This document shows positions 40,701-52,870 of a DNA stretch of 64,000 nt, piece after piece. A program made the position numbers and the translations under genes. How positions within the stretch are numbered: the stretch's first letter is position 1; each line of letters begins with the position of its first letter. Source of the stretch: Numida meleagris (lineage: Eukaryota > Chordata > Aves > Galliformes > Numididae); the NCBI RefSeq assembly GCF_002078875.1, contig NC_034410.1, forward strand, positions 37,600,145 to 37,664,144, given 5' to 3'. The notes beneath the pieces were generated by a model. It worked only from the letters and a program-made list of their open reading frames with translations. It had not been told where the DNA came from and did not search any database.

Positions 40701-41699
40701 ATTCCCTCCGTTTGAAGTAAGCTAGTCTCTTGGGGTGGCCGGCATCCTGCAGTGAAGAGATGGAAGTGAGAGATCTGCTAAATCTGCTGCTGCTTAGAGT
40801 CTCTGTCTTTGATACCGTCTCCAGAGACTGCACTGATCTCTTCTTTTCAGTCAACAGTCTACATCCTCGCTGTGGTTTTGATAGGAGATTCCTTTAAGGC
40901 ATTTCGTACTGACAAGGTTATTTTTTCTGTGCATGTGCTGTAGAATTTCACAAAAACCTTCAAAGAAGGGCTTTTTTTTTACTCCACATTTGAGTTGGGT
41001 TCACAGTTGTTCAGCTTCTTTGTAAAACTACCAAGACAGAAATGATACGAGTGACTTAATTAACAGTAAGCTAAGATGAAAGATGCATGTTGTCTTTCTG
41101 CTGCAGTTACACAATTTTTTAAATAGATATCCTTGTATGTTGAAAAGTAACAGCTAGTAGAGCTGTCTGTTTTTTGCTGAACACAACCCCTGGTGAGTGC
41201 TGGCATGAGGCGTTTGATTCGTGTGTTAAAAGAGGAACCAGTGTGCTGCACAGAACTGCTGTCTTTGCAAACTTCTGCCTTTGTTTATGAATGAGATCAT
41301 AGGTGTTGAAAACTCCAATAAACCATTTTTTTCAACAATTTTAAAATTCTACTTCGTTGCCAAGTCTGGGAAAACACTCTCCCCTGTTCACCCCACCTTT
41401 TTGAAAGGTTTTCTTTCTCAAAAAAGACAAGAAAAATCAAAGATATGAGAATTCTTTATTGACTGTTTTTCAGCTAGAATCCCAATGAGAAGGGTTTGCA
41501 GTGTCTTGGTCACAAGTAAGTAGTCTGCTTGTCTTTTAAGGGAAATCGCAGTGTTTTTGCCTGAAGTAAGACTCTGGTTTGTGGTTTTGCTGAAGTTTTT
41601 TTAGATTTAGATCTGTGATATGGTCACGTTCTAGCTCTGTTTATAAAGACTTCTCTTAATTCGCCACATCTCTTTTGAAGTTGTTAGATTTCCTCCATT

Positions 41700-41960
41700 A
41701 TGTGTAAGACCCAATAATGACTGCTCTAATGTGCTAATTAAATTAATTTATTGATCTACCTTTGATTTAGAGAAGAAAATCCAAACAAGGAGCTGTGGCA
41801 CGTATTGTGGAGGCATGTGTCAAAGCAAGCCCCCGCTTTGATACGTCAACAATAGAGGATAAGCTACTCTGCGTGAGGTTTCATTTCAGCACAGCTCAGA
41901 GTGGTAACGCAGATGAGTACATTAATCTCCTTAACTATTCAGAAATGAAAGATCAGGTAC
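41700..41960. other. Possible conserved non-coding block with TAAT-rich cores
   Basis: Non-repetitive sequence with a run of TAATTAAATTAATTTATTGAT and a CCTTTGAT core (TCF/LEF-like), then a mixed-composition section and ACATTAATCTCC. No coding frame crosses it. The density of homeodomain-type cores suggests a developmental enhancer, but this is a reading of composition. Confidence 0.3.
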
Positions 41961-43836
41961 AATAACTTATTATTTATTACCCTTCCAACATGTCTGTTCC
42001 ATAAGATTCGCCATTAAAATTAAAATATAGACACTTTAACAGCTAGTTTAAGAGAGTCTGTGACTTTGCTGTGAGGTGCCGGAGCATTTGTCACTGTAGT
42101 TTCCAGCAAGTTTCCTGCCACCCTGTGTCCCCTGCTGACTGAGCGGCACAGAGTTTACGCTGAAATGCGGCACCTGGTTATTTAAGAGCACCCAAGGGCA
42201 GGGTTCGGCAGCAGACAGGCAAGTAAGGCACACGCAGCATCGCTGAGCCATTGACAGCAAGAAAAGGCAGCAGGCATGACTGCGTTCATCCCTGCTGTGC
42301 AGTAGTTCCCCCGAACCAAATGGGAGCAGTTGTTTCAGTGCATAAATAAATTCATGTGTTTCCCATTTCTTTTCTTCAGTAAACAACTGACGTTTATTTT
42401 TGTGGTCCTGCAGAGAGCTTCCCGAACCCACTGCTCTGTACAGCAGTGAAATCAGAATTAGGTGCAGAGGTATTCTGATAGCTACCCGTGCCTCAAGGAG
42501 ACTTTTGTGTGTAATACTTCTACTGTGAGGGGGACAATAACTGCTATTCATTGTGCAGAACAGGTTTACACGCATAACTTCCATTTCATGTTTATTACAG
42601 ATTTAGCCCTAATCTTTCATTATATACTTAAGTAAAAATTATCCTTAAGGTTCTTGGAAACAAAGTGAGAAGCTGAAGGCAGACTCTGTAACAGACTTAT
42701 CTGTCCACGGTGTGCTGGAACATAGCTCTGCTGACTATTGATTGATTTATTTCACTGCACGTGAATGTGCCAACTTGGATCAAGCCATACTGCTTTAAAT
42801 ACCATATGAACACACAGCCCGTGCTTTGAGAGTTCAAACTTTAATCAGAGGAGACGGGCAGACAGGAAGAGTGGAGGTACTGGAGAGGGGAGGCCTGGTG
42901 ATCGAGTTCCCGTGCCCAGAATAACGTGTGGAAGCCATGTCACGGCTGGAAGCCAAACCCAGGTGTCCCCAGCGCTGCACCAGAGTGGGAGGTGCACAGC
43001 CTCCCTTCCCCTTCTGGCTTCCTTCCCTGCACTCAGCCACAGCCTGTCCTGTGCAGCCTCTCTCCTGCCTAACTGCAAAGAAAGTCTGATAAAACACACG
43101 TGGCATTTCCTAGGCCAGAACCAGACCTACCCTTCACCAGGTGTTTGGAAAACAAGCCATAAAAATGGATTTGAGGGAGCTCTCTTATTTTCCAGGGAAG
43201 TCTCTTCCAAATTCCCTCTTGGAGATGACAGTTTACAGCTACTTTTTTCCTCCCAGGCCATTGTTATTTTACGTTTCCTCTGCAGTATCACTTCTTTCCC
43301 AAATTTAAAAAAGGAAAAAAAGTCAGTCTTTTGTAACATGCTGTTCATCTGTTGGCAGTTATGTTATGCTGGCATTAAGCAAACTAGATACTAAAATAAC
43401 TGAAGCTTATATATAGATCTGTTTTTATATATAGACCTCTGTATGGCTCTCCTTCTTGAGCTGCCCTTTTATTCCAAATGGCTTTGAAATTCAATTTGTC
43501 TTTAATTAGAACACATGTATAAATCCGGGATTAAGGGTGAGGAGTTCCACTGTTCACTTGACTTTTTTTTTTCATGGGATTTGTGGGTAGTCAGCACTAT
43601 TCAGGATTTTGTTTCTGATGATTCCTTTCTTCCAGTATATAATAACTTGTCTATCAGATAAAGGGCTTCTATTTTTTTTTTTTTCTTTTTTTTAGCTGTC
43701 TGTTGAGGTATGTGCCCAGAGGGGCTGGGTTATGCGGAGGTTGCTGTCACCTCCCTCTCGATGCAGTGAGGCTTTCCTCAGCCAGGAGGAAGCTCACCGT
43801 AAAGAGAAGCTGGCATTTAACCCTCAGACCTCAAGT

Positions 43837-43922
43837 CACAGAATCACAGAATCACAAGGGTTGGAAGTGACTTCTGGAGATCATTTAGTCAACCCCATGC
43901 TAAAGCAGGTTCCCTAGAGCAG
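43837..43922 (-). mobile_element. CR1 LINE 3'-end fragment
   Basis: The sequence shows the doubled reversed terminal repeat (cacagaatcacagaatcaca), then 'gggttggaagtgacttctgg' and 'agatcatttagtcaacccc', the usual avian CR1 tail on the minus strand. Similarity fades after 'ctagagcag', so the inner edge is approximate. Confidence 0.9.
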
Positions 43923-46900
43923 TCCTGGCATCTGGGCAGGCGTGCGCCCAGCACAAGCCCCGTGAGCTGGGCCTGCCTGTCAGGTGCACGCTGCCAGGCC
44001 TGTCAGGTGGCCTTGGATGTGTTTCACCAGTGAAACCCCGGGCTGCTTAAATTTAGCTGTGAATAATCTGGCAAGGATATTGGAAAAAAAAAAATACAGC
44101 TGACAACCTCTCTGTTATCTGAAATCTAATATTTCACCTCTCCATCACACTCCTGCTCCGGCAACAGGAGGTGATGATCTGCTAGCATCTCTGAGAGCTG
44201 AGCCACAAGAAGGGCCATGAGGTCGAGATAGGGCCCTCAGGTCATGGGGACCTCCCCGACACTGACGGTGTCTGGATTAGCCAGTAATAGCTGGTTTGGG
44301 GCTGGGTTAGTGTAAGATCCTGCATGCAGGATGGGCGTGACCCAAGGTCTTATTTTGATGCACATTTGTGTCTCACAGCCTCTGGCCCAAGAAAAGGTAT
44401 AGCTGATGCTGGCTCAGAGTCTCAGCTGTGCAGAAAATGGGACGGGTCAGAACCGTGGGGGCTTGTCTCCTCTTTTGCCCTGGACCTAAGCACAGGGCCA
44501 TTGCACTCTTTTTTTTTTTCCCTTCCTTGCTTGTCACATCTGCATCCCCCTGAGAAACACTGAGTTTGGCGGGTGGTGGGTTGTATCCATACATACTTGG
44601 AGTTTTGCTTCATGTTCCCTCGCCTCCTGTGAACTCCAGCGGATTAATTTCTCATGGGAGAGCTGTTGTTAAGCACCTGCTTCCTTCAAAAAACAGTCAA
44701 CAAGCAACCTGATCATAGAGTGGGCACGGACAGAGTCTGCTAACGAAGTCAGCACAGCAGCTGAGGCTGCGTGAGTTGGGCCTCAATCCAAAGGGAGAGC
44801 GGGAATCTTCTCCAAACCTGGACCTCCTGCACTTGCCAGTGTTTGTTTCCTTTCTGATTAGAAACACACTGACTAAACCAGATAATGTTCTGTTTGGTGT
44901 TTTCACTGCCAGCCTGCCATTTGTTGATGCAGCATTGGCATGATGAGCAGCTGCAGGTCAGATTTGTTGCCGGGCTCCCCGAAGTCTGCAGCTGCTAAAA
45001 ATAAACATTTTGCACAGGTGGAGGCTTTGGCTGGGATTGTGGTTTGGCTTAATTCACAAAGTTTGGGATCTTTTCTGAGGTATGTAAATCGCATTAGAAA
45101 TATTTGGCAATGCAAGTCAGTGCCTAAACATAAAGGAATTCCACCTGAGAAGCTGGAGCAGCTATGGTGGGCGTTTTGGCACCGCATTGGCTGTCTAAAC
45201 TCAACACTGTCTTCCATTTTATTCTGTTTTCCCTGGTTCCAGTCATCCTGATAAAACACTGTCTTCTTCTGAAAAAGAAATTTTTATAGGGGTTGTACTT
45301 GTTCATTCAGATTCACTGATTGGTGACCAGCCTATTTGGATGCTTATCCTGCACTCGCTGCTCTGCTATTTGAGCGCCTAGCTGTACCGATGGTATCAGC
45401 ACCAGAGCTACTTGCCACAGCAAACGTATCAGGAAAAATTAGCAGTTAGAGGCCAAAGGTTGAGGTAGAGTTGCCATCCAGGTCAGTGAAGAGAGAAGTA
45501 TCACTGCAGATCAGGAGAGAATTCAAGGCAGCAACGAGGAAGGGATGGATGAGAGCCAGACCACCAAACTTTTACCTGGATTTTTAGGCACCAAGGGTGC
45601 AGCCCTTGTAAAATAAGCACTTGAGTTCTGTGTGCTGGAAAGAACAAGGGGCTTTTGAAAGATCGAAAATGGGATTGCCATTAGGCAGCTAACATTTAAG
45701 CTAGATTTAAAGAATAGTGCTTGTGTGTAATATTCCTGCGCAAGAGAGTCCATCTAAATTAAGTGAATTGGATCTCACTTTCTGTTATCTGATGGGGAGA
45801 TGATCCATGAGCTTGTGGAGACCAAAAATAGATGGAAAATGATACGTCTTGTTCCCCTTGCTCCCCACCTCTGAGCCAACGACTCCTCATCCAGAGACAC
45901 CTTTGCATATTGCACTCCCGTGTCCCTAGAGTTCCTCTGGGCCTCTGTTATTACACTGCACTTTCATATATTTTAAAGAGCATCAGAGCAGGCTCACACC
46001 ATTTCAATAAATATGTGCTGTAGAATTCAGCGGGTCAATATCCAAGATAAGCCTCTCACTTACAGTGACAGCCAGCAGTATAGATAAAGGGTGATTGAAA
46101 AAGTTCCTGAAATTTCTTATACTTTTAAATAAATAAATAGGATCATGTGGAAACTTTAGGTTTCTTCCAGCACTGAGAATTCAACATATTCAATTACAAT
46201 TAAATAAAAATTCAAAGAAATCTCATTTTATCTTGTTACTACAAAATGGAATGAAGCCATTCACCTTCAAGAAGCAAGCTTAAAGAAGCAGGCTTCTAGG
46301 AACATGGATCTGATTCATTTGTGTTTGTGAAATGGCACATTCAGCGTAAGATTTTATGGCCAGTTTAAGAAGAAAGAAAAAAATACAGTTATAAATACTT
46401 TTTATTATATTTCCTTATGTTATGGCTTTGTTCCGGGAGCTTTCTCTCCTTGCTACCTGACTGCACACTGCTTTTCATTGTTCAGTAATCCAGTCCAGCT
46501 GTTCCAGCTGTTAAATATTCAAGCAAATACTGGGTGTTTTTCTTAACAATTCATTTGTATTTGGTTACCTTATGCCAGTGCAGATTAGCTACTGAATAAC
46601 CAGGAGTTGGAATAAGAGCTTGTAATTTTAGATGCTTCCATATGTACTTGGCTTAACACATTATTCTTCCTCAAAGATTGTACTCATAGGTATTTTATAT
46701 GAATATTTTTCTAAAGTCTTAACTTCTGGATACTTTTTAGATTTTAATACTCATCCATACCTTCAGCTAGTACCTAATTGACACCACTTGCTTTCTGTTA
46801 TTCTATTGTTTGAACAGACTTTGCAAGAACAGTATCGCTTATTAATTTAGAGAGCCATTGAAATGCTGCTGGATTTAAATTTTGTGGGGGAAGTCATGCG

Positions 46901-48861
46901 AATACTGTGTTTCAAGCCTGAGGATTGAAATTGTTCTGGGATTGGGTTTTATTTTCCAGTTACATTATACACTCTCCTGAAGTTGTAAAGGATTTAGTGT
47001 CTATTTGATTTTCTCTCTCATTAGTAGTAAAAAATGTTATTAAACAATTCTGGTTCTTCTTTTACATCTTCGAAGAGTGGTAATTCTTTACAGTACAGTT
47101 GTGGCATGGCTGTGTTGGTGTCCCCTCTCTGTTGTGTCTGTGTCCTTGAGCACTTTCTGTGCTAGCTTCAGGAGCTGCTTCGCTTCCAGCCAGACATGTC
47201 AGTCTGGAGAGCCTGGCAGGACCATGCCACTGCGATGCTTTGCTTAAAGCCTGGCTTTAGCAACTCTGACCAGGTTCTAACCACGTTGTATTTGCTACTG
47301 TGCTGTCCAGCATGTGTATTTATATGTGCTAAACTGTCCTTCAGACAGTATCCTGTCATTAAGATGAATGCAAATTGCATAGAGTTTATTTGCTGAAAAA
47401 TTCAGTTTCAGTTGAAGAAAAAAAAAAAAAAAGACTCAGTAATCTGGGTCATATTTAAAGAATTCTTTCACTTCGGGGAAAGAAAAAGAGCTTGTACTCT
47501 CTGAGCTAGCAGACTTGTTTTCCTCTGAAGATTAAAACTGATCGTTAGGAGGGAGAGTGCACCTCCTGAGGAGGAGGTGTTTTTCACAGGTTTACTGGAG
47601 GGTTCATGGGAGATGAGCCAAAGCTTGCTATGTTCTCCTGCGTTCCCCATTACTCTGTGGTTGCAGTCGTAACCTGGCACATCACAGACCTAAGTTTAAA
47701 TTGGAGATTTTAGCAGATGTTTTCTGGCAGAGTGCTCTAAGCATGAGGTATTTTCATTTATGTCTAACTCCTTCTGAAGTTATATTAAACTTCTAAATAC
47801 TCATTGGCCAAAATAATATAGGAATTAGTATAGAGCCTAAGAAGTGTGTGCTTCCTGACAGAGAGATGGGATATTTTGACTTATCCACAGAAGTTAAAAG
47901 ACTGTATATTTATTACAAACGTCATGTTTTACACCTGGCTGCTAAAAGTAGTCCTTGCAGAAGGCCTTTCTTAATATAACCTTCATATATGTTCATCTTC
48001 GTAGGTGAGCTACACTGTTTGAGATAAGACTTTCATATCTGCATGTAACTGTTCCTTTTCATGCTCTGTAATCGTTCACATTCAAAAAAGTCTGTGCTGA
48101 CTGCAGAAGGCACATACGTACTGAGACAAGACAGTGAGGCTGTCATCCCTAGTAGCATCCATTCTAATAGGTTGTGTAGAAGCAAGGTCCTACAGCAAAG
48201 CGATGGAAATGGAGATCAGCTCTGATAATACAAAGTGTGAAAAGTGTCCCTGGTCCCTGTAAGAAACCAGTGTCTCTGGTTCCTAAGCATGCCAGGTGAG
48301 AGTTTGTAGCACTGCCTGACATGCCCTGCTCTTCCTCCTCTGTCCCTGTCAGCAGCACTGGCTGCTCTTGCTTCTGGCATGGTGGTGAGGTGACAGCTCT
48401 CCAGGGCAGCATGTGAGCCATCACACTAGTGCCCCCAGCACACCTACCCGTGCTGCTGGGTACAGAGACTGAGGGGCTGTTCAGCTAGGGGCTTTGCCGG
48501 GCAGCAAAGCCTTGGTCCTCATTCCTCAACAGAAGGGTTGCCTCTCGTTTATTTCAGCAGTTGAGGGTTAGAGAAGAAAGGACTTAAAGGCTGTGTCATC
48601 TTTTTTAGGGCTGGTTTGGATCCGAGATCATGCAAAATATCTATCAGTGAGATTTACATTACTTTTACACCAAGGCTATAGAAATATCGTCAGTCTTAAG
48701 CCTCATCTCACATCAATAGAGAGGGGAGGAAAACATTCACTTGGTACAGTTCCTAGCATAATTACCTCAATAATAGACTTCATACAGCCAGAAGAAAGAA
48801 AGAGCAAATACTTTCTGCATTGCCTGTGACAGGGTAGTGTGGGAAACATATTGCAAAATGG

Positions 48862-48975
48862 CAGTGTAAGAATGGCTTTGCTGGTTCAGACCGAAGGTCC
48901 GTCTGGCCCAGCAATTTGTCTTCCACAGTGACCACAAGCAGATACCTAAGAAAGAATAGTGAAAAGAGGAATCAA
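48862..48975 (+). mobile_element. Old dispersed amniote retroelement fragment (CR1/SINE-tail type)
   Basis: The segment 'ggctttgctggttcagaccg' followed by 'aaggtccgtctggcccagca' and 'ttgtcttccacagtgacca' matches, with divergence, a dispersed sequence I know from turtle, crocodile and bird genomes. There it is associated with CR1-type 3' ends and tRNA-derived SINEs. Both the family name and the right-hand edge are uncertain. The divergence indicates an old insertion. Confidence 0.55.
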
Positions 48976-49209
48976 TTTGTTTCTGATCTGAATTTAAGCC
49001 CTGGAGAATTGCCTCTGCCATTGAATATAAAGGAGGATTTCAGATAGTCCCTGGGAAGAATGGGCTGCAGAGTGGTATCCTGTCTGCATTCATTCTCTTC
49101 GGCATCTTTCTTGAGTAATTTGCTCATATGGTTACAATAGCATTTTTAAAAATTATTTTTATTTTTTTACCAGAAATCCCCACTGATGCTTAGCAAAATA
49201 TTTTTGCTG

Positions 49210-49420
49210 CAGTGTTGGTGGTGGTGCTGGAAACGCTAATTGAAACTGCTCCATGCTTTCAGAAGCCATTTTGTTCCCCACGCTGATTGAATTTGCTTGG
49301 AGCAGGTTTAATTAAGGTGGTGTTGAAAACCATCACTTGAGCAGGGGCTCATGCATGTTGGTGCGCCTCTATGTTAATAGCACTGGTTTGTGGAATTAAA
49401 ATGGAAGGGCTTTGCCTGGT
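49210..49420. other. Possible conserved non-coding block
   Basis: Non-repetitive sequence containing CGCTAATTGAAACTGC, CTGATTGAATTTGC and GGTTTAATTAAGG, with no coding frame. It reads like developmental enhancer sequence by motif density. Conservation cannot be measured from one genome. Confidence 0.3.
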
Positions 49421-51899
49421 TTCTTATTTGGTTCACTTGTTGAGGGAGGATATCTAGGGCCTCAATATTTATGGGCCAATTTGTATTATTGGTGCCGACC
49501 CTGGCAGATTTCAGAGTGTTTTGATTTACTTTGTAACAGGAATGGCTTGCTCATTTACAGTAGGTATATAAATGGAGGGGAAGACCACTGGATAAATAGA
49601 ACAGCAAGAAAAGATTGCTTAGTAGCTTTTGTATCATAATAGACGAGAAAATATTAGACAAGTTTCCAGTGCAGATGAGCCGTTTCCTGATGTGAATAAA
49701 TATTTCTGCCTTGCAGTGAAGTAGAACTGTAGGTTGACCCTTGGCTCTCGGAAGGGGCTGAATCAGCACCACAGGTCCCCAAAGCTAGGGCTTTCTGAAC
49801 AGCTTCCAGCCCAGCAGTACTACTGCATTAGCTCCCACCTTCCCTTTTGCCCAGTTTAGTCTTTATGAATTACCTGAGAAATAGAATAATTTTAAATGCT
49901 GGAGTAATTTTTTTTTTCAGGGTAAAACCTGCACTGTTAAATCCATTATGGTTGTTAGAGCTTTGACAGCTGGAAAGCGGAATATAGCCCATAGCTTTGT
50001 GTGTGCTCTCAAATGCCAAAGGCATTTGAAAATCTAGACATTAGATTTCCTCAGTACTTGAAGGTGTCAGTCAGCCATGTATTTTTTGAGTCATACTTCC
50101 ATCTGTAGCTCCAGTGGAACACTGTGGGCAGAAAACACACCTTTGCTAAGGGATTCTCGTCCAGTGGAGGCCAGTCCCTGGTTTCACTGGATGGATGAAT
50201 GAGCTCATAGATCAGGCCAAGACACGGTAAGCAGGACCTTGTGTGATGCTACAGGGTAGAAATTGAGAAAAGCATCTCGCCCTGTTTCCCAAACTACAAC
50301 CACAAAGTATATTTTTACAAAATACGTGACGTTAGCTATCAACCTGACCACTGCAGTTCATTGCAACTTCCTTGTGCAATTATCTTGATGGGAAAATTGT
50401 GCATACCTCAGTGTGGCCCTGGGTGACAGCCTTGGGTTCAGTTGTGATTTTCCCGTGGAACTGTGTCAGCTCTACAAGTAGTTGTTGGACAGACCTTGCT
50501 GATGGTAATAACATGTGCATGTAGTTGCTAATTCAATTAGTATGTGCTGGGCTTTGAGCAGTTAGTGCTGAACCAGTGCCGAAATGCAGACGACGGAAGA
50601 ATGCCAAGTTACTGGACAGTTACTATGCAAACAAAAATATGTTATGAAATATAGGGCTGACATCTTGCTGGAACAGAAGCAAGCTGTGCTAGCAGCATTA
50701 CTGGAAGTTTGGAGATGTGTTTATGATTCCATGCCTGTATTGCATGGAAACTACCTGGAACCACAAACATTGCAAAAGTGACTGTGAAATGTTGACAAGC
50801 AGCAGCCCCCCAATGCAAAAGGTTTAGTGCCCAAGCAAGTGAGGATGGAAGAAGCTAAGTCAGAAATCAGAACTGTAGCTCTTGACCTTAACAGATAACT
50901 TAAGCTGATGTTGGAAGTAAGTGCTCTCTCGTGGTTTCTGTGTCAGGTCTGGAAAGTAGGACTCCTCTTCCCTTTTTAATGGTCTTTTTGTAGGATCTTA
51001 AGTCATCCAGCCTGGAATATAGATTATTCTTTCTCTGTATACCTCACTTTTATTTAAAATGGAGATTGGACTTCTTAGATGATCTGCATGAGACTAGTGT
51101 AAGCATCCTGATTGAAATCAACCAACCCAAGGCAAAATAGAAGTGCAAAATGATACCATATTCTGTGTTACTGTCCTGTAATCTGATGCAAGCTAAATTC
51201 TGCCAGGAACAATAGATTTATACTTGGTAATCTCTTTTTTTGACACTAATAAAACATTTCATTCTGAAAAGGCAAAGAGATCCAATTACTTCTAAGAGGT
51301 TCTGCCTCTCGAACAAGCTGAATTTCCTTCTGTGTGAAATTCTGTTGTCTCCTCCTACCTCTTTTCTTTCTAATGCCCCACTCTCCTTGTCATTGTAAGG
51401 AAATGACCCTTTGTCTCATGCGGCTCACATTCTTGAATTCACTCACTGCCTGACTGATTAGCCAAGGACACACTCAGCCAAAGTACTGGTCGCGTAGCTC
51501 TTTTGCCAGACAGCTTGTTCAAAAACACTTCAGAAGAAAGAGGAGAGTGGGAAGAAACCCACTTGCCAGTTTAAGGACAAAGCTTGTTTGCTATTAAAAC
51601 TTCTACAGTCAGCAAAAGCAAAAGCAATACTGACTGCAAAACTGCATTTGCATTTATAGTACAAATATGAAAAATGAACTCTAGCATGAACATGTCCTTA
51701 AAGAGATTATAAATCCACTCTCTTGACTTGAATGCAGTGCAGTGTTTTGATTGTTATATCTGGGTATGTTGCACTTGAAAGCATGGTATATGGACTACTT
51801 GGAAGACACTGAAGTACAGGTTTTACAGTAAAAAATATTTTACAGTGGAAGACTCTGTAATGAGAGCAACTCTGCTAGTATCCAAATGCTGTGTTGTTT

Positions 51900-52400
51900 T
51901 GTTAGATATCTGTAAAGTTCGGCATGCGGTGGGTTAATAATTAGATACTCTTTGTGTATAGTTCAAGTGAAGGCCACCAGCTATGACTTCACTTTGGCTG
52001 GGGTTTCCCTGTAATCCATTTAGCAAATTAAAGAGATTACTTTGATTGGTGCCATTATCTCCTATTCTCTTGCGGTTGAACCACTTAACCTGTGCTTAAT
52101 TGAAAGAGATAGAGAGGGTACAGTAACAAATACAATCAAATGAAAGGGGCAATAGGATCTGTAGGCCAAACAAATGATCAGCACTAGGCTAACAATAGCA
52201 GATTAGAGGTGAGATCAATTAATTAGAAGCTATTGTAGGCGTTGGGTGGCTGCCAAGCTTTCTAATAGCCTAAGCCATCATGCCGTTCTGTTTAGGAGGA
52301 TTTTAATGACTGGGAGTTGATGTGGTTATTTCAATAATTACCTATTTTAATAATTACTTCATTAGAATATGAAACATATTATTCTGCAGGCTTGGTGGGA
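51900..52400. other. Strongest candidate conserved non-coding element in the RARB intron
   Basis: About 500 bases of non-repetitive, CpG-poor sequence with closely packed factor cores: TTAATAATTAGATA, AGATTACTTTGATTGG (TCF/LEF-like plus CCAAT-like), CAATTAATTAG, and a 9-base direct repeat AATAATTAC at 52333-52341 and 52349-52357. A near-DR5 (AGTTCA agtga AGGCCA, 51960-51976, one mismatch in the second half-site) is also present. No ORF or repeat family explains the block. The enhancer role is inferred. Confidence 0.4.
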
Positions 52401-52424
52401 AAGATAGTTTTATGAGCAGTACAC

Positions 52425-52870
52425 CTGGAGCCAGGGACGTGGCCATACTGGTGCAAGTTGTGCCCTGTCACCTCCACAGACTGGAGCTGCCGGCAGGAAG
52501 GTCACCGCTGGCCCTGGAGCACAGCCCCAAGAGGCACGGGCCACCAACCCCGGCACATTTTTAGAAGCGCTGTCTGCATGCACTCGACTGAGGAGGGCCC
52601 AGGCCTCTTCTGAAGCTCAGCAAGCAGTGATGTGGGGCAGGTTTAGCTTTTTCGGGAGACGGTGTCTTGTGAGCCTGCTCCCTGAGGCCTGCCCCTCAGC
52701 GTCCGCGTCCTTGGGGGGCAGCCCTGGGTGAGCGCATCAGGAGCAGCAGGGCAGAGGAGCCACGGCTGACTGCGTCCTTGCCCTCTTCAGCAAGAGCAGA
52801 AGTAGTGGCTGGAGGATCCAAGAGTGCACAAACGTCATCCGCTGTGAGTCGAGGTGTTTCCTCAGCTAAC
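52425..52870. other. Isolated GC-rich block
   Basis: This stretch is clearly richer in G+C and CpG than its AT-rich surroundings, directly next to the conserved-looking block. It contains no recognisable promoter elements or RARB exon. A minus-strand frame of about 65-80 residues (including LAEETPRLTADDVCALLDPP) crosses its right half. I do not recognise the peptide and the length is within chance. It could be a small CpG-rich regulatory region, an old retroposed fragment or a local GC fluctuation. Confidence 0.4.

Noticed and set aside
42048..42584. Longest open frame in the window (178 codons, minus strand)
   Set aside because: About one ORF of this length is expected by chance in six frames of 64 kb. 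The peptide has no recognisable domain, no family match and no splice or promoter context.
42912..43394. 160-codon + strand frame
   Set aside because: It overlaps other frames on the opposite strand in a locally GC-richer area, has no recognised domain and is of chance length.
43672..43707. Very strong pyrimidine tract and AG followed 12 bases later by GTATGT, resembling a microexon
   Set aside because: Inserted into RARB in phase 1, the 12 bases would create an in-frame TGA, so it is not a coding cassette. The tract is likely just a T-rich run.
46087..46260. Mariner-like terminal sequence (gggtgattgaaaaagttcct)
   Set aside because: The start resembles IS630/mariner ends, but no matching inverted end and no transposase remnant was found downstream. 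Not supported.
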